Source: Sweltsa coloradensis (Eukaryota > Arthropoda > Insecta > Plecoptera > Chloroperlidae). Taken from it: DNA of 64,000 nt. Every line of letters begins with the position of its first letter. The first letter of the stretch is position 1. Below are positions 22,845-32,790 of this stretch, in pieces. The stretch lies in assembly GCA_024449915.1 (NCBI GenBank), contig JAMZAV010000026.1, positions 558,001 through 622,000 on the forward strand, given 5' to 3'. Under the pieces are notes generated by a model. It had not been told where the DNA came from and did no database searches. It worked only from the letters and a program-made list of their open reading frames with translations. The position numbers were made by a program, and so were the translations under genes.

Positions 22845-22935
22845 ATCCCAGCGGGGTATCGAACCCCGGTCTCCCGATTGCCGGTCGAGTTCTATAAAAT
22901 CAAATACACCTACGGGAGTGTTTCCCGATTAATGA
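22845..22935 (-). repeat. tRNA-like SINE (family B)
   Basis: On the minus strand a box B (GGTTCGATACCCC) follows a GGGAGACC word. The CCTACGGGAGTGTTTC stretch downstream on the plus strand is shared with the copy at 25975 and resembles 40600 and 52315. Confidence 0.6.
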
Positions 22936-22970
22936 AATTTAGCAATAATTATTTAATGTTATGGTATATA

Positions 22971-23540
22971 CTAGGAAGCTTCGCAAACGCTTTTTCAGGC
23001 GCGTTGTTGGATTAGCGTAATTGGTGCATTGAGCTGTCACCTGTCATGTGTTATGCAGATTTTCTGTTGTTCTGTGAAAAAATTATTACAATCGGGTAAA
23101 GCATGACAGTAGGTGTTATATGCCGAAGAAATTTTTTTTAAGCGAAAAAAAGCGCAAAATTGCGATTTTCATGAGAAATAATTTTTCGATTGCGCTCAAA
23201 TTTCACATGAATATATTAATTCGTAAAATTAAGGTTCTGTGAAAAAATAATTACAATCGAATAAAGCATGTAAGTGTTATAAGTCGAAGAAATGTTTTAA
23301 AATTTTTAAATCGAAAAAAATCGTAAAATTTAGATTTTCATGAGAAATAATTTTTGGATTGCGCTCAAAAACGTGGCAGTTCTGAGTCCAAAGATTTCGA
23401 AGGCCTCCAGAAAATGTCATCTCAATTGGAGTATCGGTTTAGCCGGAATCGTGTTAACAGACAGACAAAAATACAAAAAAACAAAACATTTCGGATTTTT
23501 TTCTTCAGTGTAGTAGGATGGAATCTTGCTTCGCTCATCT
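22971..23540 (-). mobile_element. Helentron-like element, copy 4 (inverted)
   Basis: On the plus strand it begins CTAGGAAGCTTCGCAAACGC, then GCGTTGTTGGATTAGCG, and ends near TTCGCTCATC. It is the reverse of copy 3 with the same 3' variant. Confidence 0.65.
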
Positions 23541-23544
23541 TCAT

Positions 23545-24060
23545 CAATCTTTCAAGAAACTATCCGGGAAAGGCCTATTCTGACAGATCCAGCCACAGGC
23601 GACTGAGGGACGATACCCGGCTTGGTATGGTAACCAAACCAACCCCCCGGCCCCACGTGGTATTTCAGGGAGGGCAGGGGATGACTTCTTATACAAGAAG
23701 GGGGGGAGGTGGTTAGACCTGTTGATTCCCGCTACTAGCAATCCCAACTAAATACGTTTGAAGTCGTCCGTGGTGGCTCATACGGTTTTGCGATTAGAGA
23801 GCAATAATTATTAATTCGGATCGCAAGACTCCAATGGGACGTTGGTTCGACTCCTGCATAAAACAAAACCCTTCAACATCACTCATTACCTCAAACTTTC
23901 ACTCACTCAAACTCCAGCGTCATCATGGCTCAATGCTACAGCGCTAGACTCTTGAGGTTACTAATACGTTTCACGCTATTTACAACTTTCCTCAGTCATT
24001 CTAATTCGATGGGCTATGGGTTCGAAGCTCGGTGTCAGAATTCTAACGGATGGTCTTCTT
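23545..24060 (+). repeat. Two tRNA-like SINE fragments upstream of the somatomedin-B gene
   Basis: The first (about 23765-23860) has a box A-like TGGCTCATACGG and box B-like GGTTCGACTCC. The second (about 23926-24040) has GGCTCAATGCTACAGCGC and GGGTTCGAAGC. Box spacing is longer than in a tRNA gene, so these are repeats. 23600-23710 is G/C-run rich with no assignment. Confidence 0.45.
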
Positions 24061-24119
24061 GGGCATTTCACAAGTCTCTAGGTAAACAGATAAGGGATAC
24101 AGTGAGTAAACAATGAACA

Positions 24120-24278
24120 TAACACAGAACAAGGCGCGTGCGTGCCCGGCGTGGCGCGCCCGAGCCGCGAGCGAGCCGTCGTCACGACACTCACGGCACC
24201 GCTCGCTCGTCACTTCGCGTCGGCAGCTCGTAGCGTGAGGTTGTCAGTCCTTCTCTCTGCCGCCCGCCACGCCGCGCC
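24120..24278 (+). promoter_or_regulatory. GC-rich promoter and 5' UTR of the somatomedin-B gene
   Basis: A sharp GC- and CpG-rich block in AT-rich surroundings directly precedes the ATG at 24279. TCAGTC at 24244-24249 matches the arthropod initiator consensus and would place the start at about 24246, giving a 33-nt leader. No TATA box is visible. Confidence 0.55.
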
Positions 24279-24507
24279 ATGCGTCTTCCAGTGTTGCTCG
24301 TAGTGTTCTTCCTCGGGGTCGGCCAGGTGTTTTGCGGGAGTTGCCGGGACTCTAAGCTCTGTTGTCCCGGTCGTGACTCGTCTTGTGTCGTGCAGAAGGC
24401 GCCGATCAACGCGATCATCGAAGACCTGAGCGATAAGCCTTGCTACTGTGACCACGCTTGTCTCAAGCTGGGGGATTGCTGCCCGGACTTCAAGGACGCG
24501 TGTGGAG
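24279..24507 (+). CDS. SBSPON: Secreted somatomedin-B domain protein, first coding exon (SBSPON-like)
   Basis: The ATG is followed by a clear signal peptide (MRLPVLLVVFFLGVGQVFCG) and a complete somatomedin-B domain with eight cysteines: SC, LCCPGRDSSC, CYCDHAC, GDCCPDFKDAC. The CCPGRD and CxCDxACxxxGDCC wording fits the SBSPON/RPE-spondin type better than TINAG or vitronectin. The exon closes at GGAG|GTAGGT after 24507 (phase 1); in the unspliced frame a stop follows at once. SBSPON proteins carry a thrombospondin type-1 repeat and a C-terminal domain after this part, in the extracellular matrix. No such exon appears downstream in the window, so only the N-terminal 76 residues are seen. The domain and signal are certain; the ortholog name is likely. 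Confidence 0.82.
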
Positions 24508-24944
24508 GTAGGTGACTGACTTGGCACGTGCGTGGTCCACGTGTCGTTTAGCCCTTTCACACCACTTGTGCATTTAAATGTACATCAACTTTCAAATTTT
24601 AATCCAGGTAAAAATTAGTTTTTCAATTTGCCCCCCCCCCCCTCTTTTTTTGGGTAAATAATAATATAAAAAAATACCTTTTCTCCCAAATGGGACGAAA
24701 AGGGAATTTTTTTTAGAGAAGACTGAAAATGACCATCTGCAAGAAAGGATAAAAATGGGAATAATTTGGTTAGTCCCGTAATTGTAATAAACCAAGATAT
24801 CTATTATTAAACTATTATTTGTGATACAAAATAATCTAGTTTTAGGAATGTGTTCCAAATTTGAAATAAAGCTTTAATTCAATTCATGTGAAATTCGATA
24901 TTTTTTTATTTACTGACAACTATTTGCGAGGCAGGGTAAACAAC
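24508..24944. other. Start of intron 1 of the somatomedin-B gene
   Basis: AT-rich, with a C12 run at 24631-24642. Nothing else recognised. Confidence 0.5.
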
Positions 24945-25255
24945 ACGAGATGTTTGATCAGCAGTCCAAGTGACGTGAAAGAGGACGAAACCCTAATTTA
25001 AAAAAAAAATGTTTCAGTCAGTGTTAGCGGCGACGGATTCGAACCCTTGACCTCCCGTTTCAGAGTCTCGCGCGCTATGCATGAGCTATTACTGCCGGTG
25101 TCGTCAGTTCGAATATTCATACCCAATAGTTGAGTATTCGTAACAGCTACAGACAGGTTGCATTTTAAACGAATCTTTTGGATTTCTAAATCACCGTTTT
25201 TTGCAAATAGGCCTACTACCATTTAAAAATTACGGTAAAACTACGATTTGTTTTT
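24945..25255 (-). repeat. Repeat unit with tRNA-like head, copy 1
   Basis: It contains a minus-strand tRNA-like part (box B words around GGGTTCGAATCC, then TCTGAAACGGGAGGTC) and a unique tail with GGTTGCATTTTAAACGAATC and ATTTAAAAATTACGGTAAAA. The whole block recurs at 25490-25830. Confidence 0.65.
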
Positions 25256-25489
25256 AGACAAAACAAGTTTTATTTTGTTGTATTTTACTTGTTTTACGAC
25301 ATACAAGTTGACCAATGTACATTATCTACAACCAATCATACCATTATTATTGCCATTTTCAGCCTTGTGAATTGTGATTAGAGATAGATTGAATACTGAT
25401 CACCAAATACGAGCATCGATTGAATATAAAATTATTAATTTGACTTTCGAGCGAGGTTTATTAAAATTTTAGATGGTAGGCCTATTTAT

Positions 25490-25830
25490 ATTTGCAAATA
25501 ACGGTGATATATTTTTTTAAATGCCTGGTCAGCAGTGACCAGTCCAAGTGATGTGATTGTGAAAGAGGATTCAACTCCGAATTGAAGAAAAGCTGGAAAA
25601 ATTCTAAGTTGGTATCAGCATTGGCGGGGTTCGAACCCGTGACCTCCTGTTTCAGAGTCTCGCGCTTTACGCATGAGCTATCACCGTAGATATAATTAAA
25701 TCGAATATTCTTACCTAATAGTCGAGCTACAACAGGTTGCATTTTGAACGAATCTTTTTATTTCTAAATCAGCGTTTTTCAAATATGCCTACCATTTAAA
25801 AATTACGGTAAAACTACAAACCTTTTTTTA
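25490..25830 (-). repeat. Repeat unit with tRNA-like head, copy 2
   Basis: Same order as copy 1: AAGAGGA, tRNA-like part (GGGGTTCGAACCCGTGACCT on the plus strand), GGTTGCATTTTGAACGAATC, ATTTAAAAATTACGGTAAAA. A word resembling its tail (TAGGCCTATTTATATTTGCA) also occurs inverted at about 25473-25512. Confidence 0.65.
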
Positions 25831-25974
25831 ACAACTAAAACTAGACCGGCATATTTAAGTTTGAAACACCGATTTATCAAGCTGGGACATTAGTTTAGAT
25901 CTATGGGTAGCGCCGACTGAAGATAACATAATTTGACTTTCGAGCAAATACAATCTAGAAATAACTAAATCCAA

Positions 25975-26230
25975 CTTGACCGGGGATCGAACCCGGGTCT
26001 CGCGTTAGCTGCCTACGGGAGTGTTTCTCGACTAAAGGTTTACCTGCCTGTAGGCTGTAGTGTAGGGCTCGCTAATATCTTACTTGGGCACCTTGAGAGA
26101 AGATGCTCGTATGTTGGGGGGATTGAACCCCCGGCGCTTCCAGTTCCAGCCAGCCAGTCAGACAGAGAGATCACAGAAGTGACAGCGCAATTAGATGGAG
26201 ACCAGCCTGACAAAGACCAACCGGTCAACT
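25975..26230 (-). repeat. tRNA-like SINE fragments (family B and another)
   Basis: 25975-26040 holds GGGATCGAACCCGGGTCTC and CTACGGGAGTGTTTCTCGAC, as at 22845. 26105-26190 holds a second minus-strand box B (rc of GGATTGAACCC). Both are short and decayed. Confidence 0.5.
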
Positions 26231-27725
26231 ATTCGAGGGTGGGTTTTTACGGCGGCTGTCAACATTCTTCGACAAGGCTGTTTGGAATGCTATTCAAAAT
26301 AGCTAAATGAGAGGGTGTGATTTATTCACACAGAGCACAAAGAAACGAGTCCCGCCTTTGTACCCGGCTGGATAATAAACTGCTTCCATCGACCCTCGTC
26401 AATAAGCTTTTAATTCTATTTTTAAACGAGCTTTTTCAAAACTCATTTCCACAAGATAATTTTTTCACGAATCGAAATTAATTGAATTTCGCGGAGGATG
26501 GGGAGAAAATCAAGATTTTTTGATTTTGCCATACTTCGCGAAAAGCCCCCCCCCCCCCCCCCTCAGACAGCAAGTTGTAAATTCCTGATTTATTATGCTT
26601 GCGTAATAATGCAAAGCGTATAAAAGTGGATTCGTTAGCGTTATTAGATTCTCTCTGCAGCGAGCAAGAATGCAATATAGGCAGGCCCAACCAAGTCCGG
26701 TGTTTGAGAGAAAAGAGATTTTTTCATGAATTAGTCGTCGCGCTTGTTCTGTGTCAAGTGGCCCCCGGCTTTGATTCAATTAGGCATTAGCCTTCCAGAA
26801 ACAAGAAGCTACGTTGCCCGCCCCGAGTACTCCAGTGTAGCATCGCATTGTTCACTCGTACGGTTCCCTTTGATCGCATTAACCCACAGCAGAAACAAGT
26901 GCCTACAAGTATTACATCATACCGACATGAATGTAAATGTAACACTGAAAATGGCTTTTCTTCTGTTCTCCAGTCTCTTTTTCCTTCTAGAACAATGTCT
27001 GCTTCAAACACTTAAATTATTGTGTAAAACACACCATAGGCAGCAGTCATTACTTTTGTACAACACAGAAACTAAGATATATTCACTACAAACAAATCCT
27101 ACTTTGGAGTTCTCATTACGTACTACATTCTATTGTAACCTACAAGCTACAACAAGACCTTTACAAGATCTTAGACTAAAAATGTCAAAATTTTGTAATG
27201 GGGTATGGGGGGTAAGAATACACGCATCTTTCAATTAACTTTATACTTATTTTCACCGCCAATCTACTGCTTTGGAACATATCCAGAATCAAAGATTTCA
27301 GAACTAAAATTGCCTTTGACCTGTACCACAATTACCTGCCTCTGCGTGTAGGCTGCCATTAGATACACGAATACGATACACCGTTTATTATGGATGTTTT
27401 ATTTCCTTTATCGTTTTACACATTTTGTAAAAATAGGGGGAAAAGCAATAAAAGCGAGAGATTATTAAAATGGGTACTTTTCCTGCCTCTGGGTGGGACT
27501 GAGGGTCCGTGGTTGTCGTGAACCTACACAACGAGGATCTCACAGTCGTATAATAATATCGCGTAATGTGACTACTCGAGACAATGCAGATAGGTGGAGT
27601 GGAGGGTAAAGGGTGCTAGGATAGGAATGTCTCGTCCGCAACGATCAGAGTCCAGGTATGCGGGGTATGCAATGCGACCCTGAAGTCGGCAGACTCGTGA
27701 CAGACGGACTGCATGGGGGGGGGTT
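26231..27725. other. Intergenic or intronic sequence, nothing coding
   Basis: AT-rich with a C17 run at 26546-26562. Open frames of up to 164 codons (26744-27238) show no domain, signal peptide or start context worth reporting. Confidence 0.5.
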
Positions 27726-27728
27726 TTC

Positions 27729-28396
27729 TCGTCACAGGAACCTTGACATTGATCCCCCCAGGTAGACATCAGTCTAGGGAGGGGAGGGTGATCCCTCCAC
27801 GTAAACATCAGTCTAGGGAGGATCCCCCCAGGTAGACATCAGTCTAGGGAGGGGGGGGGGGGGGGTTCGATTCTCGTCACAGGAACCTTGACATTGATCC
27901 CCCCAGGTAGACATCAGTCTAGGGAGGGGGGGGGGGGTTCGATTCTCGTCACAGGAACCTTGACATTGATCCCCCCAGGTAGACATCAGTCTAGGGAGGG
28001 GGGGGGGGGTTCGATTCTCGTCACAGGAACCTTGACATTGACCCCCCCAGGTAGACATCAGTCTAGGAGGGAGGGGGGGGGGGGGGGTTCGATTCTCGTC
28101 ACAGGAACCTTGACATTGATCCCCCCAGGTAGACATCAGTCTAGGGAGGGAGGGGGGGGGGGGGTTCGATTCTGTCACAGGAACTTGACATTGATCCCCC
28201 CAGGTAGACATCAGTCTAGGGAGGGAGGGGGTGGGGGGTTCGATTCTCGTCACCGGGAATCCTTGACATTGATCCCCCCAGGTAGACATCAGTCTAGATG
28301 AGGGAGGGGGGGGGGGGGTTCGATTCTCGTCACAGGAACCTTGACATTGATCCCCCCAGGTAGACATCAGTCTAAATGAGTAGGGGGGGGGGGGGT
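27729..28396. repeat. Minisatellite, about nine units of 72-80 bp, each with a poly-G tract
   Basis: Each unit runs CGTCACAGGAACCTTGACAT, TGATCCCCCCAGG, TAGACATCAGTCTAGG, then a G run of roughly 9-17 bases and TTCGATT. Units start near 27731, 27876, 27948, 28020, 28098, 28174, 28249 and 28329; a shortened variant pair lies at 27760-27850. Unit length varies with the G run. The units are near identical, so the array is young or homogenised. Because units are close to 75 bp, frames stay open on both strands; this is not a gene. Confidence 0.92.
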
Positions 28397-28548
28397 CAAT
28401 TTAGGAGAATCTTTTAGGTTGTAGAAGAAAGAGGTATGTGATATTTCCAAAGTCGTATCTTTCTCAGCGACGAGAAAAAGCTAAATGTTTACAAACAAAT
28501 TAATGAAAAAGTTTGACAAAGATTCGAATGTAAGTTCTTAGTTTATTG

Positions 28549-28643
28549 GCCAACGGCATTGCCACGTTGAATACACTGGTTCCCGATAGATCACCGTACT
28601 TGAGTGGGTGACCACTTGGGAACATCACGTGCTGTGCTGTTGG
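28549..28643 (+). pseudogene. 5S rRNA-like sequence with internal deletion
   Basis: GCCAACGGCATTGCCACG, TGAATACACTGGTTC, GATCACCG, then TACTTGAGTGGGTGACC, CTTGGGAACATCACGTGCTG and TGTTGG follow the order of eukaryotic 5S rRNA. About 25 nt between the GATCACCG and TACTTG parts are missing, which removes the AGCxxxGTCGGGC region holding part of the internal control region. It cannot be a working 5S gene; it is a pseudogene or the head of a 5S-derived SINE. Confidence 0.75.
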
Positions 28644-29243
28644 AAAAGAGGGCGAAGCAGATCGCCAAGTGAGCCCCCGATTGAAAACGATCTTGCATTG
28701 TCACCCTTAGCCGCTCCGCGGAGAACAATGTCCATTACATGTTTCTGGTGTTGGAAAAAATAAGAAAAAAGATAGGCTTGGTCTTCGGGGGGTTTCTGTG
28801 GAAGTGATGAGATCATGAGAAGGAGAACTTCGAAGGGTAAAATTCGTAGATACCATCTTGTCATTTCCACACGAGCCTCAAGGAGTAGCAGCCTCTAATG
28901 CGTCCAGACTGTTAAATTAATTAAACATGACAACTATGCAGTTTGAAAAGTGAAAGAGAGTGTCCGATCCAGCCTCACTTTGTGCCCATATCTCCACACT
29001 TCGCGCCACACACGAACACTGACCAAAACAGACCAGACTCGAGTGTTTTGTTTTTCTAATAAAGCGGAAGCCGAAGTTTAATTAAAACGTCAGGAGCACA
29101 AGATCAAAGTGAATAGCTGGCTGTGAAGTCTGGCGCGGTGTGCTAATAACTACCGTGTCCAGCCAAGGTCACGCGTGGTTCGTAGACCGGTGGCGCCGGC
29201 AGGAGTCGAACCAGGAACCCTCGAGTAATGTCCTAACACTTAC
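28644..29243. other. Unassigned sequence after the 5S-like part
   Basis: No gene. 29160-29235 has a minus-strand tRNA-like word (GGCAGGAGTCGAACCAGGAA), similar to one at 54695, which suggests another small SINE. Confidence 0.4.
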
Positions 29244-30023
29244 ACTAGGAAAACGCTTAAGTCCCGCCGCGTTGTTGGATGAGCGTAATTGGAGCATTGA
29301 GTGCCATGTGTTATGCGAACTTTCTGTTGTTCTGTGGAAAATCATTACTTAGTTGAATTATTTTTAAATTTAATTAAATTAAATTAAATTAAAAATTAAC
29401 TTAAATTTTTTAATTTATTAATCGTAATCTTTAAAAAAAAATCGTCAAATTGCGATTTTTATAAGAAATAATTTCTCGATTGCGCTCAAATTTAACACTA
29501 ATATATAAATTCATAAAATTAAGGTTCTGCGAAAAAATCATTACAATCGGATAAAGCATGTAGGTGTTATAAGTCAAAGAATTGTTTAAAAAAAAAAAAA
29601 AAAAACGTAAAATTTCGATTTTTATGATAAATATTTTTTCAATTGCGCTCAAATTTCACAAGAATATCTAAATTCATAAAATAAAGGTTCTGTGCAAAAA
29701 TCATTAAAATCGGATAAAGCATGTAGGTGTTATAAGTCAAAGAAATTTTTAAAAAAATCGAAAAAATCGTAAAATTGCGATTTTAATGAGAAATAATTTT
29801 TCGATTGCGCTCAAAAACGTGGCAGTTCTAAGTTCAGAGATATCGAAGGCCTCCATAAAATTTCATCTCAATCGGAGTATCGGTTTAGCCGGAATCGTGC
29901 GGACAAACAGACAAAAATACAAAAAAAAAGAAAGAAAAAAAAACAAAAAAAAAACATTCCGGATTTTTTTCTCCAGTGTAGTAGAATGGAATTTTCGCTT
30001 CGCTCGCTACGCTCATCCAACAA
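29244..30023 (-). mobile_element. Helentron-like element, copy 5 (inverted)
   Basis: Reverse complement of the copy 1 type: begins CTAGGAAAACGCTTAAGTCC, then GCGTTGTTGGATGAGCG, and ends GCTACGCTCATCCAACAA. Two to three internal modules with GTAGGTGTTATAAGTC are visible. It also has an expanded TTAAAT/AAATTA stretch near 29360-29410. Confidence 0.65.
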
Positions 30024-30299
30024 GAGTAACCAACACAAAACCGAACATGTAATGAATGTCTCGCAAACCCGACCAGGTTTGCCTAATTTGATTTTGGTAA
30101 AGTTTTTATTTTACCCAGACTCAAAATACCTTCATTTTGAATAGTAAAGAAATCTCTCCAAAAACGGGCCAGTTTCAGTATCCGTCTTTTGACCATTTAT
30201 TACCACCAATCTATTACATCGCTGCTTACGTTTCTAGGGTCACCGTTTAAACTTATTTTGATAGAATTGCGGCTGCTTCCACTAGTTATATACATAGTT

Positions 30300-30830
30300 T
30301 TGTCACGAACCGGGGGTCGAACCGAGAACCGCCCACGGGACACAGAGTTTACGCCTACACGAGAACATTTGTCTGTGACGGCCGCTGATTAAGGATCTGA
30401 AAGGTTAATTACGGTTAAATCTGGTTATGATTGTAATCAGACTAATAACTCTGATTCTCCTCCACCGATCATAACCAGATAATTAAACGAGGGAGCGGAG
30501 CGACCGAGTGTCTCCATTCAACTTGAACGGCTCTCATTCTGTGATTCTGTCTGCTGTCTGTACGTCGAAAATCAGCCGAACCGCTGAACAGATTGGGCTG
30601 AAATTTTAAACAGACATCCGGTACAAGTTTACTGAGAACTGCTAACAAAATCAGCTAGATTCATTGCGATTTAATCCTACAATAAATTAAAATGTGATTT
30701 TTAAAATATCTATAGCATTTGTTTAGTAGCAGCTAGTGGGACGATAACTACGTGGCTTGCATGGCCTATTGGTAAGCATTTAGACTACCGCACGGAGGGT
30801 TGGGGTTCGATACTCATTAGCTCGAACTTT
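30300..30830. repeat. SINE-like fragments around a GAGGGAGCGGAGCG repeat
   Basis: 30300-30370 has a minus-strand box B-like GGGGGTCGAACCGAGAACC. 30430-30485 carries an inverted pair (CTGGTTATGAT and ATCATAACCAG). 30488-30640 has GAGGGAGCGGAGCGACCGAG, TCTGTCTGCTGTCTGT and GATTGGGCTGAAATTTT, wording shared with the repeat at 330. 30746-30830 is tRNA-like with GGGGTTCGATACTC. Confidence 0.5.
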
Positions 30831-30979
30831 TTTATATTTTTACACCCACATATTATTTTTGAGGGGTGTTAAATGGGTAATAAAACTTAGGTGATTTTGT
30901 TTTATCTTGGAAATTTGGTAATGTTTCACGCTAATACGTTTTGAACATGATTCGCATTTTAAATGTTCAATTTAAATAA

Positions 30980-31155
30980 CTGGGGAAACGCCAAAGTCGT
31001 TGTTAAACGAGTGAGTGAGCCATGTGTTGAGTACCCGGGAACATCGCCTTTTCTCCCATATACCTAAGGCTCGATCTAGCCCAGTATGGGGAATGATACC
31101 GGATGCTATTCACATAGGTTACTCACTCGTTTAACAACGACTTTGGCGTTTTCCT
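30980..31155. mobile_element. Hairpin derivative of the Helentron-like family
   Basis: A 176-bp element whose ends are inverted copies: GGGGAAACGCCAAAGTCG, then TTGTTAAACGAGTGAG on the left, and CTCACTCGTTTAACAACG, then ACTTTGGCGTTTTCC on the right. The GTGTTGAGTACCCGGGA word recurs at 20975, 21785 and 54155. Confidence 0.7.
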
Positions 31156-31431
31156 AATGTTAGTCTGATCACCTCCCAGCTAGCTGCATCGTGAGTTGTG
31201 TCGGTCCTAATGATGCATTGTGGTTGTGGCGATGTGCATGGGGCCTGGGCTCACCTGGCTGAGGGGGGGGGGGGGGGGGCAATGTTAACACATAAGTAAT
31301 GAAGTTTACCCATCTCTATCATACAAAACTGATTTACATTGGGAGACTTTCATGTCAAAGCGGGCAAGACAATCCTGTCGGCACCGACCCTATCGACGAA
31401 AAAACCGTGACGACTGGTATTTGAAATAAGA

Positions 31432-31690
31432 AATATAGACCACCGACAGTGTTGGCTCGGGCGCTAAGCGCTCGACTCTGACTCGGGAGGTCCCGGGTTC
31501 GAATCCCGTCGAGATCGGCTATCCTGGCTGAAGGTTTTATCTGAGGTTTTCCTCAGTCGTTAATGCGAATGCAAGGGATTGGATTGAGTCCTCGGACATC
31601 CCTTCACAATAATTGTCCTATCCGCAACATACCTAGTTCACCTGAAGAGGGCATATTGCACCCTATAACAGGTTTAATTCCCACGATAAA
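31432..31690 (+). repeat. tRNA-derived SINE, family A, near full length
   Basis: Head: GACAGTGTTGGCTCGGGCGC (box A-like), GACTCTGACTCGGGAGG, then box B in CCGGGTTCGAATCCCGTCG. Body: CCTGGCTGAAGG, TTTTCCTCAGTCGTTAATGC, GAATGCAAGGGATTGG, CCTCGGACATCCCTTCACAA. Tail: CACCTGAAGAGGGC. I use it as the reference for the other copies. A G17 run lies upstream at 31263-31279. Confidence 0.85.
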
Positions 31691-31854
31691 AAAAATAATA
31701 ATAAAAAAAAACAGACCAAAGCAGTTAGGCAAACGATACATACCAGATTCAACCAGGATAATGCGGAACAATTTTTGAATTAATGGTTATGTGCTTCGTT
31801 GCTAGGGTGGCTCCGAAGTCAAAGTTTATATATTCCCAACCCAAGTAATCTGAA

Positions 31855-32050
31855 AATCTGCTTGAAGCGGGATTCGAGCCCGAACTTCCTACATTGGAAT
31901 CAGGGACTCTATAGGTAATTGTAAAGTTATGAAGGGAGAGTCCGAGGAGAAACTCCCAACAGTTCTGAGCGCATTGTCAGGATCATTGTCAGGATTGCCA
32001 AAGGCGGGATTCGAGACGTGAGCTCCCATCACACTCTACGCAAGCAATCT
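31855..32050 (-). repeat. tRNA-derived SINE fragments (family A, decayed)
   Basis: Two minus-strand box B words, AGCGGGATTCGAGCCCGAAC and GGCGGGATTCGAGACGTGAG, with a body word GAGAGTCCGAGGAG between them. Confidence 0.5.
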
Positions 32051-32615
32051 AACATCCCCAGGGTATGCGTTCGATGGCGTGTTTGTGGTTGGGGGTTTCA
32101 ATCCAGCACCCGCTCGCCTTATGACTGGGGACTTGTGACCTCCTTGCTTTTGACTGGGGACTCCCTCAGTCTAGCCCGCTTGTACCAGAGCACGTCCCAT
32201 CCCAACACAGCTACAATTTGTTATTTATTTAGCGGATCGGAAGCCTGAGCATGTGCTAGTGGATCGTATTCTCAGTTCCGCGGGGAAACTTGGAACTTGT
32301 TGGCGGGATTAACTTGAATGTTGGACGTGCTCTCGTGTTTACTGGAGTACTTACACTTACACTCGAGCAGCGATGTGTTAGGACGTGGCGCACTGGACCA
32401 TGTAGCTAAACTAGACAAGAAGTCCATGGTGTCTTACAAGCTACAGACAGTGTTTATTTACAATAATTTTATAATAGTATATTGTAAATAAATACTCTTA
32501 TCTTATATATAACTTATATATTATAAGTTAGTTGATACACTTGCAATCAGGAGCCAGGAACCCGCTAAAAAATCATTTTTGTAAGGATGACCGCTGTACA
32601 CATTTGTTTTTCCCG
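32051..32615. other. No recognised feature
   Basis: Mixed sequence ending in a TATATAA-rich stretch near 32460-32530. Nothing supported. Confidence 0.45.
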
Positions 32616-32619
32616 GTTG

Positions 32620-32790
32620 TTGCGATTATTGTAAAGGAATGGCCGAGGACTCAATTCCAACATTGTCATAGGAAAAAATGCGTAACATTTTTCGGTAAGG
32701 ATTGCCGGTAGCGGGGCTCGAACACGTGCCCTCCCGAATCAGAGTCTTTTAATGAGCTTTACCAATGTCGGTGGGTCCTGCTACTTCACG
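32620..32790 (-). repeat. tRNA-derived SINE (family A)
   Basis: Body word GGCCGAGGACTCAATTCCAA, then AAGGATTGCCGGTAGCGGGG and CTCCCGAATCAGAGTC on the plus strand. Confidence 0.65.

Noticed and set aside
24210..24560. 116-codon minus-strand frame over the SBSPON-like exon
   Set aside because: Shadow of a GC-rich exon; the plus strand has a signal peptide and a full cysteine pattern.
26744..27238. 164-codon open frame
   Set aside because: Long for AT-rich DNA but without protein-like pattern; no domain, and stop spacing could arise by chance.
27813..28367. 184-codon repeat protein on the minus strand (and 137 codons on plus)
   Set aside because: Produced by a minisatellite whose units are near 75 bp; both strands are open and the proline/glycine tracts mirror G runs.
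31438..31512. Possible real tRNA gene
   Set aside because: Boxes A and B are present, but the stems pair poorly and the same head with the same body recurs many times, so it is a SINE.
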